Origin: Zygnema cylindricum
Lineage: Eukaryota > Streptophyta > Zygnematophyceae > Zygnematales > Zygnemataceae
Direction of reading: 5' to 3'
Length of the DNA: 32,471 bases
NCBI GenBank assembly: GCA_037447655.1
Contig: JBBHKE010000240.1
Coordinates: 226,329-258,799, forward strand
This document shows positions 28,015-32,471 of this stretch, in pieces. Every line of letters starts with the position of its first letter. Positions within the stretch are counted from its first letter, which is position 1. Below the pieces are notes generated by a model. The model worked only from the letters and a program-made list of their open reading frames with translations, ran no database searches and was not told the DNA's origin. The translations under genes and the position numbers were made by a program.

Positions 28015-28240
28015 GGCTGACTTCTGAATGGATTGAGGCTAGTACGGATATTTAATGGAAGAATGCCGGCGAAAAGGACATGTATCTATGTCGTATGCTG
28101 TCGTCGGGGTTTATGCATATCTTTCGAATTTTCGATAGGTATGCTATGACAGTTGGCAGTAAAACTTCAAGCAGGTTCTATGTTCTTTTGTGCTGGAGTT
28201 AAGGGCCCGTAGGTAGGCAGGCATGCACCTCTCAGATTAG

Positions 28241-28290
28241 TGACGTGGAACAAATTTATTTATTAATCTGCCACGCTATCTGCCACGTCA
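28241..28290. promoter_or_regulatory. Inverted pair of ACGT-core sites (TGACGTGG ... CCACGTCA)
   Basis: TGACGTGG at 28241-28248 and its exact complement CCACGTCA at 28283-28290 lie about 230-275 bp upstream of the rubredoxin ATG. Further TACGTCA (28352) and TAACGTCA (28844) sites follow. Such cores bind plant bZIP factors in known promoters; function here is inferred. Confidence 0.5.
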
Positions 28291-29107
28291 GCAATATTGC
28301 CATCACCGAAAATGTAATTTCGCGGGAGTGATTTTGGCTGGCGCAAGAGTTTACGTCAGCCAGTATAGACACGTACAAAAAATTTACAAATTTGTCACGA
28401 GTTGACGGCAAAAAATGTTGACTACCTTTTTTGATCAGCAAAAAAGTAGTTTACTGAAATCCGTACGTTTTCGTACCATGCTGTATTTTTTTTTTGTTTT
28501 TGAAAAACATTTTTACCGAGGATCTATCAAGACTCCGAACGACAGACGACGCGTACAATAGTGAAAATCTACGGTCATGCGGATGTTAATGAAAATCAAA
28601 TCCGAAAAACGACAATTGTCTTATGTACTTTAACTCTTTAAGCTTTGATGTATGTTCAAAATGCAATCGATTTCATAAAACTGGCAATTCCTACACATAT
28701 TGTGCATAGGCTCAGCGCCACATCAGACCGACTTGATATGATACGGTACAGTAATGTACAGCACAATACTTTATAGTACCGCAAAGTCGCAAACGTATCC
28801 GCTCTACGAAATTTGGCCAGTCGACATCCTGCCAATCCGAAAGTAACGTCATCGACGCCATTGTTACGCTGGAATCGGCTTCTCTGCAAGCTTATAGTAC
28901 GGCACCGTCCTTTTTCTGATGCATCAATCGACACATTGTACTACATTGTACATTTGTACTTTCCAAAAGCTACAGAGCGGCAGAACCACAGCCAAGTACT
29001 GTACTGTAGTGTAGCCAACGACGAAGCAAAATTTATCCACGCCACAGCAAGAAGGAAGGAAAGAACACTCCCAAACTTAACATCCCGAGCCTGTCTCCTT
29101 TATCGAA

Positions 29108-29168
29108 CTTCACTTTGTATTGCTCTTCACTTTGTATTGCTCTTCACTTTGTATCAAATTCACTTTGC
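29108..29168. repeat. Direct repeat CTTCACTTTGTATTGCT, about three copies
   Basis: Two full 18-bp units and a partial third (CTTCACTTTGTATCAAA), about 270-320 bp upstream of the CDP-DAG synthase ATG. They may belong to the 5' UTR or promoter. Confidence 0.85.
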
Positions 29169-29431
29169 AAAGGACCGAACTTCACTTCAGTACAGTACAG
29201 TACCAGAATCGGCATTCTTACCACCAACATGAGCTTACCGCCTTGCAACAATTTCAGCTGTAGCGAAACTTGAAGCTAAGGCTTTTGGCATTCGCGCTTT
29301 TCTCTAACAGTTCTCTAACTGCAATACCATTCTCCTGCTAGGACGGGGCGCCTTAGTGCCTAATCTTGGGGGGGGCTGTTCAGCCCCTTAGTGCCAGCTC
29401 AACCTCCTCGTCTCTCTCCTCTCCTCTTTCC

Positions 29432-30510
29432 ATGAGTATGCCATTTGTCAGCGGTGTGCACCCTGACACGTGTCTTGCTTCTGTTCCCTGCAATTCCGTA
29501 CAGCTGGTACGACCAAAACGACACTGCATTTTACTTGAAAACTGTGGAGAGGATCTTAAGACATGTACACAATTCAAACTTCAAAACCTTTGTTCATCAT
29601 CGTTGACTATTTCTGGACAGCAATTTTCACCTTTGCAGTTCATTTGCAATTCAAGCAGTAGGAGCAAAAGTAAGGCGCCGATACAATTTAATTCTTCTCA
29701 AGAATCGTGTTTATCAAATGGTCTTAAACAAAAGGGATATTTAAGGAGAAATGTTGAATTGGCGTATCCCGCCTTTCCGAAAAAGTATTCGCCTTGTTTT
29801 TTAGCCAATTTTGCGGAACGGAGAAACAATGGTTTGCAGATAGTGTCAAGGAGGAGTCGTCTTGGAGTGGATTGTGCAGGGAGGGATCACTTGGGCGGCA
29901 CCACTATCAGAATTGGTCTTCAAGATGCTCATTTTGCCTCAAAACGTCAACTCCAGTGTTCTTCTTTAAGAGTCGGAGCCGCCAGAGACTTCCTCTCAAC
30001 CAATGGAGTCGAGGGAGGTCTTCCTGCAGTTCCTGCAGCATCTCCAGATTCTGAAACGGGAAGTTTATCAGAAAGCTTACGTGGATTTGAAGACATTCCT
30101 AATGAAGCTTCAGAAAGTACACCGACGCCAATTGGGGCTGGAAAAGTCGAAGCGGCAAAAGAACTCGAATTTTTAAAGAAGGAAATTTATTCTACGAACA
30201 CAGAATTTAGGATAGATCCTCATCAGGTGGATGATATACCGAACCAAGAGAATGGCAAGAGCAGCAGAAGTTTTGGCCATCTCTGGAATCGCATAGTGTT
30301 TGGAACTCTTTTAGGGTTAGGAGCAGGTTGGGGAGTTCTCGCTGGTGATTGGCTGTTCACGTCACTCATGGCGGCCACAGTGCTTCTCGGGACCTGGGAG
30401 TACTTTGGTCTGGTGGAGGCTAAAGCACTTTTGACCAAGGAGAGCCCTCCGTCGTTGATGGTGATGCGCCTTTGTTGCGCGATTTGCTGCGCTATTCCTT
30501 TCATGACAAT
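29432..30510 (+). CDS. CDP-DAG synthase exon 1
   Basis: It encodes the putative transit peptide, a long weakly conserved hydrophilic region, and the first two to three membrane segments. The donor AT|GTGAGT is in phase 2, with TGA as the next in-frame codon. Confidence 0.92.
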
Positions 30511-31709
30511 GTGAGTACCCCATTTGATCCCAACCGCAGTAAAAGCCCCGAAAGTTGTTTTTTCGCCTTGACGGAATATCTAGGTATGCAACAAATGTGA
30601 TAGGGTTTTGAGGGTAAATTGTACAATTCGTACAGTTTTTTGAGTAATTGTACGTACGGTTACTCATACAACTGTACGATCTTGTGTAATTTCCCTATGA
30701 GGCTGGTCAATAAGCAATTGAGAAGGTCAACATTTTAGTCATGCGGTAAAATATCGGCTCTAGGCATTGATATTGGCAAGTTGAACGAAGAAATACAGGG
30801 GATGACAGTCTAATGAAACTCCTGGAGAGATTGAAAGTAAGTATGGTACTATCATTGCCTGGCAATTACAAGAATGTGAAGAAGGGAAAGAATGGTAACC
30901 ACTAGCTCCTGTAGTGGAAAATTGGCACAGTTGAACTTAATGACTCGGTCGTCAGACAGAGTGGATGAGTTACCTAATTAAAAGGTCTCACGGAGCTATA
31001 ACTTCGCTGAATTGCAAACTGTCTATGTTTGTTACGGTCCCTTGTCAATTGGCATGGGTAACACTGGGAAGGAAATGGTTTTGTGACAGTATAGATAGAT
31101 ATTTTCGAAGTTTGGGGGCAATGATTCTTCTTGCTTAAGAGTAAATGCATTGTGTGTAATTGGCGGATAAGAGTAGAAGCTTTATGGTTACAAAGGTAAA
31201 TTCCGTTATCTATAATTGGGTAGCTTTATGGTGTAACTTTATGCATACCAGCTCCAAACTCGCCGAAAAAACAGCAGGGGTGGAGCTCCGAATTAGCTGT
31301 ATCTTCTCAGCTTGCAGAACTCGGTCACTTAATGGTCCGGAACGTATGCATGGTTGTGAATGGTGCGGGGAGGCTGTAATTGTATACCAATTTCTGTTGA
31401 GTATATGAGGGAAACATGCTTTGGTTTTAAAAAATGTTTGAGGGAAGGCTGTTTAGTTTCTACAGGATAGTAGGTTGGCAGAGAATGCTGTAGAAAATGT
31501 TGTTTGTGGTGTAGAGACGAGGATTCAAACGTTTCATTTCAATTGTTCTCAGGTATCTCGGTGGAAGAATAGCCTGGACCATGGTTTCGTCCGTGGCTAT
31601 TCTATTGGGCGTTCTATGTCTCCAGCCCACATGGCCTAGCCGGTTTCAGTTCAATAGTCTGTTTTTTGGGCTCTTTTATTGTGGCTTACTTCCCTCGTTT
31701 TGGATCAAA
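29432..31709 (+). CDS. Plastid-type CDP-diacylglycerol synthase (phosphatidate cytidylyltransferase), 5' part
   Basis: Exons 29432-30510 and 31553-31709 join across a phase-2 intron; the second ends in phase 0 at AAA|GTAAGT and the gene runs past the window. The family converts CTP and phosphatidate to CDP-diacylglycerol, in plastids for phosphatidylglycerol synthesis. Evidence is the start of the membrane domain: LWNRIVFGTLLGLGAGWGVL, LLGTWEYFGLVEAK, RLCCAICCAIPFMTM and then SLFFGLFYCGLLPSFWIK, matching FGLFYCGYLPCFWVK of plant CDS4/CDS5 as I recall them. About 283 residues precede the first membrane segment, longer than in land-plant homologues; the start is Ser-rich with few acidic residues and fits a transit peptide. 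The conserved catalytic C-terminus is not in view, so activity cannot be judged. The ATG at 29432 is the first in the open frame. Confidence 0.92.
31553..31709 (+). CDS. CDP-DAG synthase exon 2
   Basis: The acceptor TTGTTCTCAG, phase 2, completes ATG and gives YLGGRIAWTMVSSVAILLGVL. The end, NSLFFGLFYCGLLPSFWIK, is the most diagnostic stretch in the window for this family. The donor is GTAAGT. Confidence 0.94.
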
Positions 31710-32471
31710 GTAAGTCCAGCGTTGCCCATCGCTTGTAATCTTTTCTGTTTTTTTCTAAAAGTGGCTCGGCATCAGACATAATTTAAATTGTATTCTAAAA
31801 AACTGCATCATTATACGTTGTTTCTTGCCCAGTGTATATAACTAAGAAATGATGTAAAATATTATAATTAATTAGTTACGTAATTGAGATCTGCTGTTGA
31901 GAGAGATGGCACGACGACTGCCCTGGCAGGTGCTTAGCCCATCACTATTAAAGTTAGTGATTTATCAGTGTTATTTCTTTACTAGGATTAACTACACTGA
32001 ATTGTGTCCTACCACGTGGCTCATTTTAAGTGACATAACTAATAGTATTACGAACACTACACCGCCAATCGTTATTAGCGTTGTGTACGCTAATTCCTTC
32101 CCGCTTTTTTTTTATTTTATTCTCAAATAGAATTATCCACACTATTTAAAAAAAACCCTAATTCCTAATTAGAATAGACGATTTCTTCGAAAATTTCCAA
32201 ATTCCCAATTAGCGTAAACCACGCTAATTATTCGTATACGCTAAAAAAACTTACACGCTAATAACGATTGGCGGTGTGGTTTATGATTCTGGAGTGATTA
32301 ACTCTAATAGCTGAGGGCAGTGAATCATGGTCTTCCGGTTTTGGAAACACAAATGGGGTTTTTATCCACTACTAAATGCTGTTTGCTCTGATCCCCAAGG
32401 CGATGCAGTCAGTAAAACCCATAGATTGAGGAGGCATGGTTTCTTAGGTGAAGTTGGTAAATTGATTATTA
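31710..32471 (+). other. CDP-DAG synthase intron 2, cut by the window edge
   Basis: No third exon (expected to continue LRCGLAAPALNTG-like sequence) is present before the end of the window. The stretch holds the TIR element at 32058-32278 and otherwise no recognisable feature. Confidence 0.75.
32058..32278. mobile_element. MITE-like element, about 221 bp, in CDP-DAG synthase intron 2
   Basis: The left end TACACCGCCAATCGTTATTA and a right end reading CGATTGGCGGTGT (complement) form terminal inverted repeats. The interior has a second inverted pair (TACGCTAA / TTAGCGTA). It is the shortest clear member of the family also seen at 2501-3729 and 11651-11853. Confidence 0.85.

Larger units (their letters stand above)
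28015..29431. promoter_or_regulatory. Shared upstream region of two divergent plastid-protein genes
   Basis: The 1.4 kb between the two start codons holds no supported gene. It should contain both promoters. ACGT-core motifs cluster on the rubredoxin side (listed separately), and an 18-bp direct repeat lies on the CDP-DAG synthase side. I cannot place transcription starts. Confidence 0.6.

Noticed and set aside
28813-29232. A 139-codon + strand open frame between the divergent genes
   Set aside because: No domain, no coding-like composition, and its end runs through the CTTCACTTTGTATTGCT repeat. It may be 5' UTR or promoter DNA.

Overview
The window looks like nuclear DNA of a streptophyte, and most probably a streptophyte alga with a large, repeat-rich genome (a Chara-like charophyte would fit; this is inference). 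The evidence is four spliced GT-AG genes whose families are plant-specific or plastid-targeted: an NT-C2 protein of the plant type, a GRAS regulator, a plastid rubredoxin and a plastid-type CDP-diacylglycerol synthase. Most open frames are short because genes are broken into exons. I rebuilt the exons by matching protein motifs to GT/AG sites and requiring every intron phase to agree.

Layout. 1-5350: no gene found; small tandem repeats, a 10-base assembly gap (3024-3033), and a roughly 1.2 kb interval bounded by the ends of an inverted-repeat element that recurs in the window. 5351-14933 (+): an 11-exon gene for a protein of about 1099 aa with an N-terminal NT-C2 (EEIG1/EHBP1-type) domain, a coiled coil, and the conserved C-terminal region of the plant family. 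Its introns are full of polypurine/polypyrimidine tracts, minisatellites, a MITE-like element and a triplicated exon-end/splice-donor unit. 14934-17457: no gene found. 17458-21217 (+): a 4-exon GRAS gene (635 aa) whose three introns, all phase 0, interrupt the GRAS domain. 21218-24830: no gene found, but a 133-bp terminal-inverted-repeat element, a C-tract/G-tract pair and a 1.6-kb minisatellite of an 18-bp unit. 24831-28014 (-): a 4-exon gene for a 163-aa thylakoid-type membrane-anchored rubredoxin (RBD1-like). 28015-29431: shared upstream region of two divergent genes, with four ACGT-core sites. 29432 onward (+): the first two exons of a plastid-type CDP-diacylglycerol synthase; the catalytic C-terminal part lies beyond the window.

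How the genes relate. Nothing suggests an operon or a cluster with a shared pathway. The one suggestive arrangement is the head-to-head pair of rubredoxin and CDP-DAG synthase: from family knowledge one supports photosystem II accumulation and the other feeds plastid phosphatidylglycerol synthesis, so both serve thylakoids. I did not find a convincing new multi-gene system. The unusual material is structural: splice-donor repeats inside a gene, an all-frames-open minisatellite and a recurring small inverted-repeat element.
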